The notes beneath the pieces were generated by a model that did not search any database, was not told where the DNA came from, and was given only the letters and a program-made list of their open reading frames with translations. Positions 13,800 through 14,074 of a stretch of 14,074 bases of DNA are shown here, one piece after another (position 1 is the stretch's first letter; the number at the start of each line of letters is the position of its first letter). The stretch is from an uncultured Collinsella sp. (GTDB taxonomy: Bacteria > Actinomycetota > Coriobacteriia > Coriobacteriales > Coriobacteriaceae): contig CABQHT010000051.1 in NCBI GenBank assembly GCA_902464035.1, forward strand, positions 1 to 14,074, in the 5' to 3' direction. The position numbers and the translations under genes are program-made.

Positions 13800-13926
13800 A
13801 TGTTGAGCCCGCGCAGCGTCGAGCGGTCCGTCGTTCATAGACCGGCGGACCAAAACTCCCAGCCAAGCCGAACGTTTTATTTATCGCTATGATTGGTTTA
13901 TCGCGACGCAAACGCATAGGAGCCAT

Positions 13927-14074
13927 ATGGATATCAGGCGAAAGATCACGCAGGGCAAAAGCCTCACCCCCACCGAGCAACAACTTGGGCGAACGGCCCT
14001 CGCCATGGGCGAGGATGTGCGCGGGCTTTCCATTAAGGAATTTGCCGCGTGCGCCAACGTTTCGGTCGCGAGCG
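13927..14074 (+). CDS. RpiR-family transcriptional regulator, N-terminal part
   Basis: The first 49 codons of a regulator cut by the right end of the window. LTPTEQQLGRTALAMGEDV and then RGLSIKEFAACANVSVAS match the N-terminal helix-turn-helix of the RpiR/MurR family (typical pattern LTxxEqxia, then lSikelAexagVSxaT). Full-length members add a C-terminal SIS domain that senses phosphosugars and usually control sugar-phosphate or PTS genes. AGGAG (13918-13922) lies four bases before the ATG. The upstream 160 bp contain AT-rich sequence TTTTATTTATCGC (around 13875-13887) where a promoter is likely, but no clear hexamer pair was assigned. Which operon it controls is outside the window. Confidence 0.85.
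   Translation, partial: MDIRRKITQGKSLTPTEQQLGRTALAMGEDVRGLSIKEFAACANVSVAS

Overview
The window looks like chromosomal DNA of a GC-rich gut actinobacterium of the class Coriobacteriia, most likely Collinsella or a close relative. This is an inference from the strong G/C bias at third codon positions, the AGGAG-type ribosome sites, a stand-alone glucose-type PTS IIA protein, and intergenic hairpin and REP-like repeats. I could not run a taxonomic search.

Left part (1-5658, + strand): a nickel and [NiFe]-hydrogenase maturation cluster, ordered nikR (5' end outside the window), hypF, hypC, hypD, hypE. NikR is the nickel-responsive repressor. HypF and HypE make the cyanide ligand from carbamoyl phosphate, and HypC and HypD carry and assemble the Fe(CN)2CO unit of the hydrogenase. 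hypA, hypB and the hydrogenase structural genes are not in the window. NikR carries a His/Cys-rich segment before its DNA-binding domain. An 80-bp palindrome made of two inverted copies of a 35-bp hairpin separates nikR from hypF.

Middle (5659-8447): a phosphoglycolate-phosphatase-like HAD hydrolase (+) faces a small lipoprotein gene (-). The 426 bp between them hold no gene but are dense in repeats: REP-like inverted and direct repeats, a 100-nt nested hairpin that probably ends transcription in both directions, and a second hairpin just after the lipoprotein stop. Next comes a PTS EIIA(Glc)-type protein (-) with a good promoter and a terminator, then the 27-codon C-terminal remnant of a lost HAD-IIB phosphatase gene.

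Right part (8448-14074): a sugar-utilisation locus with a GH1 6-phospho-beta-glucosidase (-), an AraC-family regulator (-), a divergent 863-residue GH106-like glycoside hydrolase without signal peptide (+), and the start of an RpiR-family regulator (+) cut by the window end. The PTS protein, phospho-glucosidase and regulators fit PTS uptake of beta-glucosides with intracellular hydrolysis. The cytoplasmic GH106-like enzyme suggests a rhamnosylated or related plant glycoside, but its substrate cannot be read from sequence. No CRISPR array, transposase gene, tRNA or rRNA was seen. No clearly new multi-gene system stands out; the main leads are the NikR extension, the repeat and hairpin families, and the AraC/GH pair.
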